Source of the DNA: Agrypnia vestita
Lineage: Eukaryota > Arthropoda > Insecta > Trichoptera > Phryganeidae
Reading direction: 5' to 3'
NCBI GenBank assembly: GCA_016648135.1
Contig: JADDOH010002334.1
Span: forward strand, 186,001-250,000
Length of the DNA stretch: 64,000 nt
Shown: positions 22,258-34,190 of the stretch, in pieces
Numbering within the stretch: the stretch's first letter is position 1
Layout of the letters: every line of letters starts with the position of its first letter
Position numbers and translations under genes: made by a program
The notes under the pieces: generated by a model
Databases searched by the model: none
What the model was told of the DNA's origin: nothing
The model's input: only the letters and a program-made list of their open reading frames with translations

Positions 22258-24497
22258 ACATCACTAAAATTTACAGTCTGAATCTAAAATACGTATCTGT
22301 ATTAGAAAACTGATTTATTTATATATACTGCGAACCATATCCGGCGATGTTCAGGATTCAAATTTACATCAAAGCCGTTATGAGAGATGGAGTTACAGGG
22401 TGGGTCATAAAGAGTGGCCATAAAGGCGGGCCCTTAAGAGAGAGAGAGAGAGATATGCAAAATTAGGTCCGTCAGGGGAAGGTGAGATGTCTGGGAGGCG
22501 AGAACTGTAATGTCCTCCGCTGACATAGCAGCGGTTATCAGAAAAAGACTATCGTCCTGTCCTCAATATCCAACTAATTTGAGCAATCATAACTAGAGCA
22601 CTCCACGGCATCGACTATTTAAATATTGAGTCGAACTTGTGTGCTTAATTCGAATATATTAAATGTGAATTTGTATTATTTATATACATCTTATACGCTT
22701 CACTGCTGCAATATTCAATAGAATACTCAGATATCTATGCAACATGATTCATACTAACATTCATCGAACACCAATAAGAGCCTGAGCCAAGTCTCTTTCG
22801 TAAAGCATTCTTTTGATTTTAAAATAGATGGTACATACACTCGTTTATATATCAGCACAACACAAGCATTTACAAGTGCTATATTCAACACAATACATAT
22901 TTTAATCTCAGAGAAGGGGCAGCGTATATGTACACTCACAAATATTTGCGCAAGACCTTAAATAAAAATAACTTTGCGAAATACAGTGATATCTCGGAAT
23001 GTGTCCTTAATCTATTCCAGATCATTGGACATATGAACTTTGGTCCAGTTGTTAAGTAATTTTAAAATTGCCTAATAGTAAAAAACATAAATTCAAAAGC
23101 AATTTCAAACAATGCTCGATTACATGGTGTATTTTAGTGACGTAACTACTTCAGTAATTGAGCCAATTCGCCTTTTGAAGCGTTTAAAAAAAAGAAAAGC
23201 ATTTAGATATGATATTGAAATTTTTTCAAAAATTCATTTTTTGTCTCTTTTTTCCACATAGATCTTGTTGAGGATCAACAGGTTTAACGTTTTCTAAGAA
23301 CCTATGTAGACAACTTTGCTTCTGTCTTCTTCTCAAGATGTTTCGGCAATATGACATGTCTGGTCGTAAGGGGATAGATAAGTGAGCATCATTTGCGAGT
23401 CACATGCGAGTCGTGTTCCAAAATAAAGTCTTGTACCTAATTAAAAATTTGCATTCAAAGATGTCGTATATCATTTCGATCGTTAAGACACTCGCATAAT
23501 GTTCGAATAGTTGGAGAATCAAATCATTTCAATTCAAAAAGTTTGTCATATTCAAGTATGAGCGCTTTATTTTATAAATATGTATAATTGAATTAACAAC
23601 TAACAAATATAATTCTCATTCAATTTTAGGTGCCTGTAATCATTAGTAGTTGGATTGCATGAAACACAGGTTTCCGATTATATAATTAGCCATTCAAACA
23701 AGCCTGCTCACTGATCCGCATCACGCTTTCCACCGAACGTCAGTTGTCAAAAAGTACAGCTAGTTCGAACTGCAGTCATTTAGATTATGTTCGATTAGAT
23801 TGGTAGTTAGTTAATGATAATGTAAGTAGATAGTTAACAACGAATTATTGTCACAAATTCAGGTGTTTGGGGTTCGAATATAATTTTTCAAAAATAATTG
23901 ACTTTAATTTTGAAATGATTGATATAAATAGTTTTAATATTTTTTTTTTAAATACGTAGTATACATCAAAACCACTAGATTGGTTCTCGCTCAAATATCT
24001 CATGTTTTATACACTGGTGACCACCGCATCTGTACTCTATACTGTAGAGCACTCTCGACCCTTCTGAACTATTGTCGATAGTGGTTAATTGATAAGGAAA
24101 GTTCTGGAGTACTCTAGACGATTCTGGCTCATTTTCGACTATACAGAATGTAATATTCGATGGAACATTTGTTTGCCGTAAGGACTGATTACATATTAAT
24201 AAGATAATTTTTGATTGTTTGAAATATATAATTAACGTGAAATACTTGTTTGAATAGACTGGCAGGAAATGAATACAACAACGAAAAAGACAAACTAATG
24301 AACAGAAATAATAAATGCTTAAATGTAGGAGATGTTTACGTGGAGATAAAGATGAAATATTACGGACCTAATCAACAAATCAGATAGTTAAAAACTGGAT
24401 AAACTTCCACAAATAAACCTCCATAAGTGTAGTAAAGAAACCCCTTTACAATACAACATGATGAAAGAGCAAGGAGTCCACTAAAAATAGTAAAAAA
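22258..24497. other. Unassigned with an (AG)n microsatellite
   Basis: An AG run occupies 22437-22453. The segment 24050-24150, with 'ttctggagtactctagacg', resembles LTR-like modules elsewhere but was not aligned convincingly. No gene is seen; the longest frame is 61 codons (22754-22939, minus). Confidence 0.45.
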
Positions 24498-25035
24498 GTA
24501 ACCCATAAAAAACAAGTTTTTATTATACTCCCTTTCTTTGTAAAATAAAACAACAATTAAAGACGAATTAAAACATATAACATAACACTAAATTTACAGT
24601 AATTTAAAATATTTCTAAAATTTCAGATGTTTTGAGCTTTGATAAGAAACTTCATGCTTTGAAGATTAAATTCTGAAAACACTTCAGTCAGTCACGTCAG
24701 TCAATTTAGATTTTCGAAATTCGTAGTGAAGTACTTATTATATATACCGACAAATTTCTAAAATATTCCGGGACGTTATCGGGCCACCGTAATCAAACTT
24801 TTCTAATGATTGCAATTTGAAAAAACCAATAAAATTTCTAAAAATCCGAAATTACACTATAATTATTAAATTTTTTTAACAAAAATTTGATAGATCTTTT
24901 TGATCGTTGCCACGAGTCTACTTGCCAAGTTTCAGCTCGATTGGTTCACGGGAAAAGGGTTAAAAATCGATCAAAAGTATTTTCACCCGGCAAGCCGGCA
25001 GCAAGCAGACGCCACGAGTTAAAAGAAAGGACGTA
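24498..25035 (+). mobile_element. ACTCCCTTT-ended dispersed repeat, copy 5 (long form)
   Basis: Starts GTAACCCATAAAAAACAAG then 'ttattatactccctttcttt' and ends 'cacgagttaaaagaaaggacgt'. It closely parallels copy 2 (4318-4860), including 'tttcagatgttttgagcttt', 'cgtagtgaagta' and 'cgggccaccg'. The terminal AAAGGGAGT has decayed to AAAGGACGT. Confidence 0.8.
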
Positions 25036-25987
25036 AAATTAGTATAAATTAAGTCGAGTCAAATCACAAATGAACCTAAATATTCCTGTCTAACTCATGA
25101 GATCTCCAAATCTGTTATATTTCTCCCGTCATCTTAGAACGATTAATTATCACAACGAAATTTCATCCAGCAACACATTAGCCTGAATATATTCATTAAA
25201 ACTAAAGCTTAATTCAAAAACGAAATTTTAACATACAAAGTTAACAGTTATTCGAACGTGCAATAAACGTCATAAACCAAATTCGTAATACTCTCTTACA
25301 AGTAAGACTGTTGCATGCAATGTGCCAGACATTTTACAGATAGACAGACAGTTGACCTAGGAAATGACGCAATCTTTACACGTATGGTGATTTTGTATTT
25401 CGTATAACTTGTTATTTAAAATAACATACATACATTTGTTTCTAGTGTTCCTAATTTCTCAACAAATAAAAATGTACGCTTTTATTCCCTCACTATTCTG
25501 AATTGTTTCATTTCATTTTAATATCACATTAGATATCTATTTATTAGGGATATTAAATGCACGTATGTTAAAAAAAAAGATTTAAAAAAATTGGTTGACA
25601 TAGTGTCCCTCCTATTCCCAGAATAATAAAATATTATTTATAAATCGACAAAGTTTCTAGGATTGTTAAAATAATGTCATGCGGGTGCAGTTAATTCATT
25701 GAAACACGAATGAAAAAGCAAAAATATTTATCTGACAGAATTGTAATATGATAGCTCTGTTTAAATCTGAAAAACAAGCTATAACTAATCAAAAATGACG
25801 GACTTTTAATGTTTGAGTTTTGGATTTACATTTATTAATTATTTGATGTGAGTACATTTATCAGTTACAAATGAAAAAATTGTGAAAGCAATCTTAAATG
25901 TAAAAAAAATATTTTTCTACATAAGCACACATTACGACATGAATGAACTGGGCGTTTTTATTTATCAAATGACTTATCTAAGTATAA
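25036..25987. other. Unassigned
   Basis: No gene or repeat recognised. A 'acagatagacagacagt' stretch at 25337-25353 hints at a SINE-type tail only. Confidence 0.4.
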
Positions 25988-26185
25988 TAATTTCGTTGTC
26001 TCTCCTCTGTCTATCTGTCTGTCCGTAACTTCATATTACGTGCGTAAATTTGTTCGAAATCGGCTTAAAAAAAACTAAATCAAACGGCGAGAAGAAACCC
26101 GGGCGAGCAAACCCGAAGGCGGCAACCTAGCGACTTTACCACCACCACATGTGCGCGACCCGTCAGTAATACTTAGGAAACACGC
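25988..26185 (-). mobile_element. tRNA-derived SINE, family A, copy 3
   Basis: The minus strand gives a head with 'ggtggtggtaaagtcgctagg', then 'cgggtttgctcgcccgggtt', '..ccgtttgatttag' and a T-rich linker. The ACAGACAGATAGACAGAG tail follows. The order of blocks matches the other family A copies. Confidence 0.7.
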
Positions 26186-27454
26186 GAACCAATGTTCCGT
26201 CATTTTTGACGTGTTACAGCTAGTCTATTTGTATTTTTGATGAATAGAGTTGTTTTTTTTTCAATGGAATAAGGTTTTTGAACGGAAGTTTCTAGACGGA
26301 ACACGGAACGAAATGGACGATGAAAAGACAGGGGAATTCAAATTAATAGAATTATTTTTTTTAGGCAAAAATATTATATCATTATCATTTAAATGCTGTA
26401 TTTAGTAGAATATTAAAAACTGGTTATGAATTTGGTTATATGGTTGACGTTTTCAATGACAGTCTAGTGAAAATAAAGTTTATACTTACAGAGACAATAT
26501 TATTTCATTACTAACTGCTGTTAATATATATGTGTAATAACGCGTAATATATATTTTTTTATACACATTACTGCTCCGTATTTTATATTTTAAATTTATA
26601 TTATTATTTTATTTTTACACTCATATTTTAATGCTTAGATTATGTTTTAAATTTATATTTTTAATTTTTATTTTTATACTCGTATTTTAATGCTTATACC
26701 TGATACTTTCACTACTAATAACTTCTATTGCTTTTTATACATGTACTTTATATTGAAATGTGGCGTTTTTGTTATATAATCATGTTATAATCATAATAAT
26801 GTTATATCATCATGGGTGGTGTTTTCCCCTTTTTTTTTACTTACAGGGCCTAGCCTTTCAAACTTTACCAATAAACCACTGAACGCGGTTGCCGAGAACG
26901 TACTTGTTCTCTCATATGCAGAATTGCTTCCACACGATCTAACTGACCAACCAACGCTCAGGGTTATCTTACCAGGATTCTAAGCTGTTGCCGCTCTCTG
27001 GACGGCACCAATGCCAGACTCGCCGCTGGTCACACACAGCTCGTTCAGACGATGAAAGTGAAAAGTTATTTGAGTATTTGACTCTGAAAATTTTCAGTGG
27101 TTGTGGTTCATTCCCTTTAGTTTCTTTCAGATTGGTCACATGTTATGAGGAATAGTATGGAGAAAGTAAAATAATAACAGGGCCTGTATGGTTTTACATG
27201 AGGTTTATTACAATGAGATGGTATCCAGTCAATTCAGTACACAGAGAATGGTTCATAAGGCACAAATTCTACAGTATGTTATACAATTTATAAACGTGGT
27301 TTCATACGGGACAATGAAATACAATAGTAAAAGGTTTAAGAAAAACACAGCGCCGAATTTTCAAGTATTACCCTGGTGGCTACTAAAGTCAAAATTGATG
27401 CTCCTTTATAATTTTATATATAAATAAAAATATTTATTTATTACCAAATGGAGG
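26186..27454. other. Unassigned
   Basis: A less AT-rich patch at 26840-27060 carries no recognisable frame. A 79-codon frame at 27188-27427 has no recognisable motif. Confidence 0.4.
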
Positions 27455-27600
27455 TTAAGTGGGAGCTCTCATAAGGAGATTATGTATAAATACAAACAAA
27501 CTCTTGAACTTTTTTGTTCTTTAAGTGGGAGCTCTCATAAGGAGATTATGTATAAATACAAACAAACTCTTGAACCTCTTCTAAGATTTTGTTCTTTAAG
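27455..27600 (+). repeat. Two-unit tandem repeat (about 66 bp)
   Basis: TTAAGTGGGAGCTCTCATAAGG with 'agattatgtataaatacaaa' and 'caaactcttgaac' occurs at 27455 and again at 27521. The second unit has an insertion of about 12 bases ('ctcttctaagat'). A diverged 'tatgtatagatataaacaaacactcgaaacc' appears at about 27875-27905. A short frame through both units is incidental. Confidence 0.8.
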
Positions 27601-28416
27601 ATTTTTTAACCTGATCACTATAGTGAAATTTAATCTCAGTCGGGTCCACTACAGAATATTAATTTACATATAGTTAAGCTTCGAGAGGTCGGTCCAGTAG
27701 AGCCTCATGGGATGTATGGATAAATATGAACAGGGATTGGAACAGACTTTATGTTTCCTATTTTTAAAGTTACATCACTTGAGTTCAATTAATGTCACTT
27801 GGTTATCTTTTGATAACTTTTTGTAAATAGTTTGCGAATGTTCGAGATTAGCCATAATTGGCTCCTGTAAATTATGTATAGATATAAACAAACACTCGAA
27901 ACCTGTAATTTTTCTTCGGAGTATGGAGTGGACCGACCGCCTTTAGTAAGGTTGGCAGCCCTGACCAGCTGTAGGAGGCGGCGGACGGTTGGTCTTCCGC
28001 TAGCTGATCAGTCGGAATGCCCGAGCGGGGTCGAAATTGATGCGATTCGGAAAGTCGTCCGGGTTGGCGACCCTCAGCTTATGATGGTAACGATTTTTGA
28101 TGATGAAGACGCCAATGATGGCTGAATCTTATGAAGTCCAAGAGCACGGTATTTTTATTAAAAGTTAAAAGAACAGACGTTGTTTAATAGGGCACGAAAA
28201 CGATTATTTTTATCATACCCCTTTTTGGCGGGGAATGTTCATGACGCCAATAGTAATGTATTACATTTTTAGAAAAAGGCGCTCGAGGCGCTTGCGATGA
28301 ACTTTTTAACTTTTGTCTACTTCACCCTTAGTCGTTTATAAAACTTAGAGAACGATTATTATTATGTATTTATTGCGAGACCGACATTGTCTCTCACGAC
28401 GAAATCGTTACTATAT
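27601..28416. other. Unassigned, transitional to GC-rich block
   Basis: A frame at 27874-28125 (83 codons) is rich in Arg, Asp and Val but shows no domain I recognise. 'GGCGCTCGAGGCGCTTGCG' near 28281-28300 can form a small stem. Confidence 0.35.
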
Positions 28417-28536
28417 GCGTTTAAATTAGTTGAACACACTGTTTAACTTTATAATACGGCGGGAAGTATATTATTTGCGTTTAAATCATTTGAACACACT
28501 GTTTAGCTTCGTAACACGGCGAGAGGTATGTTATTG
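28417..28536 (+). repeat. Two-unit 60-bp tandem repeat
   Basis: GCGTTTAAATTAGTTGAACA at 28417 and GCGTTTAAATCATTTGAACA at 28477, each followed by 'cactgttta.ctt.ata.acggcg.ga.gtat'. The period is exactly 60 with about ten substitutions. Confidence 0.8.
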
Positions 28537-28589
28537 GCTCACATTTGAAAAATAACAACAAACAATTCCGACACCGTAACTTTTATGCA

Positions 28590-28960
28590 AATGGCGGCTG
28601 TAATTTGCTTAGAGCACGGCGGACGGAGTAGCTCAACGCAGCTTAGAGCTCGGTTCCCGGATGACGACTGCGGACTGGCCGCGGCTACCGTATATTAGGA
28701 CGGAAGGCTAGCGGTAGAGGGTGCGGGGAGGGGTCACGCGCGCCGGGACAGTCGCCCCAAGAGTATAGCAGCGCGGCCCGCGGCGGCACGCCTTCCGTCT
28801 CCTCTTCGGAGGCCCCGCTAGGGCGGTTGACAGGGATACTATCATTGTGTGTGTGTGACTCGTAAGCCTGTGTGTATAACCTTCGCGCCCTGGCTCCGGC
28901 CGCTTCGCTCGGCGTGTGCGATTTCGTGTATTTTTATGGTTACGACGGAATATGTAATAT
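28590..28960. other. GC-rich, CpG-dense block
   Basis: Composition switches sharply to GC-rich with many CpG steps, for example 'gcgcggcccgcggcggcacg'. It then falls back to AT-rich sequence after about 28960. There is no convincing frame; a 67-codon frame from 28849 is unremarkable. Candidates are the 5' leader or promoter of a gene or autonomous element, a non-coding RNA locus, or an LTR. I cannot choose between them. Confidence 0.45.
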
Positions 28961-28995
28961 TTACTTATTTATATATATTTTGTTACGACAGAATA

Positions 28996-29034
28996 GTAAT
29001 ACTTCCTTTCTGTCTATATAAAAGGAAGCATTAC
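28996..29034. repeat. Hairpin
   Basis: GTAATaCTTCCTTT pairs with AAAGGAAGcATTAC across a roughly 10-base loop, with one mismatch in 14. It lies 30-40 bases after the GC-rich block. Confidence 0.7.
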
Positions 29035-29085
29035 AATATTCATATATTCTAAATATTTTACTGTTTATTTCCGATATTGTTTAAT

Positions 29086-29175
29086 GTATATACTTTTTGA
29101 TTTTATATATTATTTTTTTATGTAAGAGCCTGTAATGGGCGTATAAAAGTAAATAAGTAAGTAAATAAATATCAG
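29086..29175 (+). repeat. Probable retroelement 3' end
   Basis: 'gtaagagcctgtaatgggcg' is followed by 'taaaagtaaataagtaagtaaataaat', a tandem tail like those at 18117 and 47600. The body differs from those copies. Confidence 0.4.
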
Positions 29176-29239
29176 CTGTGCTATATATAATAATACATAT
29201 TTTTGGTATTTACTTTCTGAATTACCCCGAAAACAGATA

Positions 29240-29621
29240 CACACGTCACGTGCATTGACATGTACAACGTACGTCGCATACTCCTTCGCTACGGAGATTG
29301 GCGTTCGCCGATAATTTTACGTCCTGCGCCAGAGTGAACTTTAATTGAATGTCAATCTGGCCTGATGGTAATTTCGCTGCAGCAGCGGATCTGCCGCTCA
29401 CCCACGCGGCGCCCGTCTTCCGCAGCATCCGCGAGACGCAGTACTCAAACGACGAGCGGTGTCGGGAACGAAACCGTGAACACTATTCTCAACACAGTCC
29501 CACGATGCAACACCCTGTCGCGAACAAGACGCCCCAACGAGGCGATGACTTCGCAAAATTTCACATCTCATACACCCGACATTTTGACAACAACCTGTTA
29601 CACTGTTAATTCACTGTTGAA
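29240..29621. other. Less AT-rich segment of unknown origin
   Basis: Balanced composition with frames on both strands: 29349-29609 (+), 29365-29646 (+) and 29246-29428 (-). The overlapping frames cannot all be real and none shows a recognised domain. It could be an exon-like or transposon-internal remnant. Confidence 0.3.
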
Positions 29622-29923
29622 AGTTTTTACAATACTCCCTTTCTAATATTTTCGGGTTTCGTGTCTACCATATCCGTCTGAATCTCCGCACAACTTACCG
29701 AGTTGTATGAAAAAACCATTAAATATTTGAAAATTCCAAAATTATACTATAATATTGGATTTTTTTTAACGAAAATTTGATAGATCTTCTTGATCGTCGC
29801 CACGAGTCTGCTTGCAAAGTTTCAGCTTGATTGGATCACGGGAAAAGGTTTAAAAATCGATCTATAGTTTTTTCGTCAAGGAAATAAGCAAGTAGATGCC
29901 ACGAGTTAAAAGAAAGGAAGTAA
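29622..29923 (+). mobile_element. ACTCCCTTT-ended dispersed repeat, copy 6
   Basis: Begins 'tttttacaatACTCCCTTTCT' and ends 'cacgagttaaaagaaaggaagtaaaaa'. The interior 'cacaactta.cgagttgtatgaaaaaacc' matches copies 1 and 4. The core 'ttgatcgtcgccacgagtct' is intact. Confidence 0.8.
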
Positions 29924-30024
29924 AAAGATATATCAAGGACAAATGGCAAAAAGCAACAAAAATGAAATTGGTAACAATAATTCTTTACACAGAGTAACAT
30001 GAATATTGCAAATTTACGGATAAC

Positions 30025-30163
30025 TTCGAACCTCACTCCAGACTAGCAAGTTAGTTCTATTTTCATAGTACAAGCGTTTAGCTTAGTTTGAAAATAGTAA
30101 GAATATTGATGTGACACGTATTCCGTGTCCGCATCTCTATTTAAAAAAAAAAAAAAAAAAAAA
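30025..30163 (+). mobile_element. SINE family B, 5'-truncated, with poly(A)
   Basis: Starts within the B box ('ttcgaacctcactcc') and continues 'agactagcaagttagttcta', 'acaagcgtttagcttag', 'tttgaaaatagtaagaatatt' and 'gtgacacgtattccgtgtcc'. It ends in an uninterrupted A run (30143-30163). It matches the minus-strand copy at 41191-41377 almost base for base, so both are relatively young. Confidence 0.8.
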
Positions 30164-30260
30164 TATTGGGATTGCTATGATAAACAAGAGATCTATCATA
30201 ATAACTAGCTGTAATCCGTCAAAACTGACGGTTCTTTCACATATTGGTTACCAAAGAATT

Positions 30261-30605
30261 AGTATTTTACTTATTTATAGTCGACGCACATGAAATAGTA
30301 ATAACGACTTTTATCAAAATATTTGAACATTTTTTTTATATTTCCCCTGCCGGCAGTTAAATGTACTGTTCTTAACCCTGGAGATTGGGTGGAACATAAA
30401 ACGCGTTTTTGCTGTATAAGTACTGTATTTTTGACGGGCAATGCAGGCTCGGCTTTAGCAACATCGCTATCGTTACCGCCTTCGGGTTTGATGGCCCGGG
30501 GCTCAAACCTCATCTCCGGCCATTTAATTTATTTTTTTAGCCGTGAATTCGAAATTACGGGGACAGACAGACAGACAGACAATAGAAATTATTATGTTTC
30601 ATGAA
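30261..30605 (+). mobile_element. Chimeric repeat with SINE family A tail, copy 1
   Basis: The first 190 bases ('tatttacttattt.tag', 'tttatcaaaatatttgaaca', 'atatttccc.tgcc..cagtt') match 36466-36660 but no other family A copy. The last part ('gcccggggctcaaacctcat', 'ctccggccatttaattt', 'gtgaattcgaaattacgggg', (ACAG)n) is the family A body and tail. The two-part organisation is shared at both sites, so the unit moved as a whole. Frames across it, including 30271-30513 (-), are incidental. Confidence 0.75.
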
Positions 30606-30687
30606 CTTATATTGTCATGGAATCACGACCCTCTGTGATCCCACAGCTGCGGGAGACTAAATTAAATACTCTAAATTAATTAAAGTT

Positions 30688-30945
30688 TTATTTGTCCCTA
30701 AGCTCTTTGGGTACAAATTTAACTGAAGGACCGTTCTTTAATTCCAATTTCGCACTAGTAACTCGTCTGTGAATAACTTTATGCCTATTCGTTTTCAGGT
30801 TTTCACGGTCGTTCAGAATTTTCTGTATGCAGTTTTCTGAAATATTCTGCCGTGTATATCTGACCTCTCTGGCCTGCGTTCCGGATCCTATTGCAGGTTC
30901 CATCATCAGGGCTGATATAAATAATGGATACACAAGATGAATCAA
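30688..30945 (-). repeat. Dispersed repeat with an 85-codon open frame
   Basis: Carries 'gcgttccggatcctattgcaggttcc' and 'catcatcagggctgatat', also seen at about 11945-11985 and weakly at 10995-11030. The minus-strand frame is open for 85 codons and basic near its C-terminus, but the other copies do not preserve it. It is likely part of an unclassified retroelement. Confidence 0.4.
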
Positions 30946-31484
30946 CTCAATTTAAGTTCATTTTTTGATGTTCCTATCTTCCATACTCTCGTAAGTTGGT
31001 TCCCAGCAACTTCGGCTAATTGAATGCGCTTTTGAATTTCCTGCCCACATACGTATTCGTGATAGATGCTCTCAAGTAAATTTCCTCTTGAACTACCTCA
31101 CATCCTGCTATGGGGGAAGTTTGTTCTGGTGCATTTGCACGACCTAATTTTACCGATGTATGTTCAGGTGTAATACTAGGCGAATGCATAACTATACGCC
31201 TTTCTTATTATAGTAAGGTATGCATTCATTTTATTTGATAACAATTTTGAAATCATACTAATTTTGAAAAACGGAATGAGATCGGCTATTGGATAGGATG
31301 TTAGGGGCATTTGAAATTATTATTATTATAAATTAGTGTCGGTACCAGAACTTCATTATGTATCGCTAGTTTTGCCTCGGTAGACATATTTCTATTAGAA
31401 ATTATTGCATTCAAGCACCGTTCACCCTATTCCCGCCAGTCACTCTCCTCTCTATATCTTTTTCAATTCCCTCTTTTATCAAAC
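30946..31484. other. Unassigned
   Basis: No gene seen. A short ATT trinucleotide run lies at about 31318-31329. Confidence 0.4.
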
Positions 31485-31655
31485 ATACTTCCCAGACACT
31501 GGAAGATTAACCAGATACTGGAAGATGGTCCTTTTAGAAGCCTCAACAACCGTCGAGTTTGCATGCGAAGATTATGAAACGAAAGTTGTATTCTATTCTC
31601 TCTGCCTACCCCCACGGGGAAACGGCGTGATGGTAAGTTAGTTAGTTAGTTATTA
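31485..31655 (+). mobile_element. GTTA-tailed LINE 3' end, copy 1
   Basis: Matches 35970-36158: 'gattaaccagatactggaag', 'caaccgtcgagtttgcatgcg', 'tctctgcctacccccacggg' and 'gaaacggcgtgatggtaag', followed by GTTA repeats (31633-31652). About 60 bases between 'gcatgcgaag' and 'ctattctctctgcc' are reduced relative to the 35.8-kb copy. It is a dead, severely 5'-truncated copy. Confidence 0.85.
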
Positions 31656-32502
31656 TTATAAATATCTTTTGAGTTTGCTTTCGTTACAATATAATTGATG
31701 TGTAACATCTTTCCTCTCACTTTTCTGCAATCTGTGCCAGTGATTTCGTGAAAATGGACGGAAATGCGTAACAGGAAATAAGACGCCGGGGAAGCGCGCG
31801 CAATTTCATTTGACCAATGAGGGCGAGCGCAGCGCGCTCAACAGAAAAATCATCGTTTATAAGCAATGAAATATGACAGCCGTATATTAAACGATATAAT
31901 TATGTTTTTTTAACCAAATATGTGAGAATTACGACATTCAAGCGATATTTTTTTAATAGAATGAAAGTTTGTTATGTTAGTTGGTGTTTATGACAGAGAA
32001 TTATTTTTCTTTCGAGGAAAATCAGACGGCGCAGATCAAATCAAAAACCTTCTATCACCTAAAAAATATCACATTTAGACATTAACAGAAATATCACATT
32101 GACAGACTGATACTTGTTGATATTCGATATGTAATATTTTGAGATGTATTTGACTTATAAAAAATCTGTTCGACAAAAAATAACTTCGATATATCTTTAA
32201 ACGATTGTCAAAAATAATAATGGCCGTAATGGATTCTTTCTGTCCACGAAATTTGTTTTTAAAATCATGGTTCACTTTTTTATCACCACGGTCAAAATTG
32301 TTTACCGACAGTGGGGCAAAATTCTATATTTTTTAACCACCGAATTCTTTAATATAATACGAATAGTACCTACACTGTTTTATCGACATTGCCAAAATTC
32401 AATGACAGCTCACAGAGCGACAAAATTCAAAAATAAAGAAATACACGTTCATTTGGTTTCCTTTATATACCTACCAATTAATAAATATATAGCTCTTAGC
32501 TT
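31656..32502. other. Unassigned
   Basis: AT-rich. The frames at 32075-32275 (-) and 32267-32515 (+) lack recognisable features. A CG-rich patch at 31785-31850 is unexplained. Confidence 0.4.
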
Positions 32503-32628
32503 TTTTAAATTTTGAGGTTAATTTCTGTCTCTGCTCAATTGATATTTTTAATTTTGATAAAGAAATAGTTTCTTTTAAATTTTGTGGTTAATTTCTGTCG
32601 CTGCTCAATTGATATTTTAAATTGCGAG
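32503..32628 (+). repeat. Two-unit tandem repeat, 70-bp period
   Basis: 'TTTTAAATTTTGAGGTTAAT' with 'ttctgtctctgctcaattga' at 32503 recurs at 32573 with two or three substitutions. The second unit is cut after 'tattttaaattg'. Confidence 0.8.
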
Positions 32629-33977
32629 ATGTCAAATGTTACACATAATATGCGACTATTAATTATGCATCAACCTAATATTAGACATATTTAATTTAAA
32701 TATCTCTCAAAATTTCTGTAGTCAAAAACGTAAGCATCTCAATCGCTCACCTCGTCAAAGAGCTACACTGTTTAATAATGAAATATTTCCCAAAGGTTTC
32801 ACGAAGGGTATTGGAATAATTCATATCACAATCAAAATGGCTAAAATATTTTCCTTTGATCAGAGAATTTTGAAATAAATTCGTTGAACCTTCGGAGGCC
32901 CATTTCGTTTTGATATAACTTAAGACGGAAGGGTATTACGTCTCTGAAATCCCCGTAGCGGCAGCCATTGGAGATTTGTTGGACCACAGATTTGTGAGGC
33001 GGCTCAATAATTAGTGAAGCCTTAATTAATTTTAAAAAATGAGCGTGTGATTCAATTTATAATCAAATAAAAAAATAAAATTGTTGATTTGACAAGGTTT
33101 TTTATTATTTTAATCGCGATTCTTTATGTATAATTTACAATATTTACTAAAGAAGCCGAAACAATTTTTTCCAAGTTATTTAGATTTTAAATTGAAATCT
33201 AAATTAATTACACCGCGTTACCTGCCAAAACAATACAAAAATAAAGAAAATTGGATATTACAGAAAATCTAGACATTAATCTTGATCATAAAAATGTACT
33301 TAACACATAAACATCCCCTATTACACATACCTTCCTGTCCATGTAAGCCCTCCCCGCAACCACTTTAACTTTTCACATAACCTCACCCCTACCATACTGT
33401 TCCTCATGGAGTCGATAAAATCTCTATTGATCTTAAGTTTTAATTTATTACTGAAGATGACATAGTAGGTTTCGAAAATATTTTAATTTGTAATTATAGT
33501 TTTTAAAATAGTTTGAAGTAAACAATTTCTAATTATTAATAAAAATATATGCAATTACAATGAATATTCACAATATTAAAAACAATTAAAAAAATTCAAA
33601 TATCCTTTCATTTTCTACACAAGTCAAATTTACCTTGAAGCCAGGGTCGGAATGAGTTTTTGTGTTGTTATAGTACCTACGTTCATGGATATATCCGATA
33701 TGTAAACATAATTTACACTGATGGCAATTCTGTTTGCCGATAACCAATAATAAATATGTGTGCGTAGTGCCTTAAGCATTTGTAAATGTACCTATTCGTT
33801 TTTATTTTGGTTGTGGCCTATCGACCTTCTAATATTAAAGGTGCCAAATTCAAGACCATAGTCGTCGAAATTATTGTATCCCTAAAAGATAATACATTAA
33901 AACTATAATATGTTTGTTGCACTTTTATTTTAGTGCACTAATAAATTTAAATTTACTATACACGCATATTTAAAAAA
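32629..33977. other. Unassigned
   Basis: No gene, long inverted repeat or SINE block recognised in this AT-rich stretch. Confidence 0.45.
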
Positions 33978-34190
33978 GTAACCCATAAAAAACAAGTTTT
34001 TATTATACTCCCTTTGTCATTGAAACAGGTTTCGCGGCTATTCCTCGCGTCGGGCTCAAAAATTAAACAATATATAAATCGTTCAAATTCCGAAAAATCT
34101 TGTTAGATCATTTTTATCGTCGCCACGAGTCTGACTGAAAAGCTACAGCCCGATTGTAAATCGGAAAAAGTCTGCTTAGATTGTGAATAT
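33978..34190 (+). mobile_element. ACTCCCTTT-ended dispersed repeat, copy 7 (diverged)
   Basis: The left end GTAACCCATAAAAAACAAG and 'ttattatactccctttgtca' is well preserved. The interior 'gaaacaggtttcgcggctat' is unique, and the core is diverged ('tttatcgtcgccacgagtctg'). The right terminus is not recognisable. This marks a distinct subfamily or a recombinant. Confidence 0.7.
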
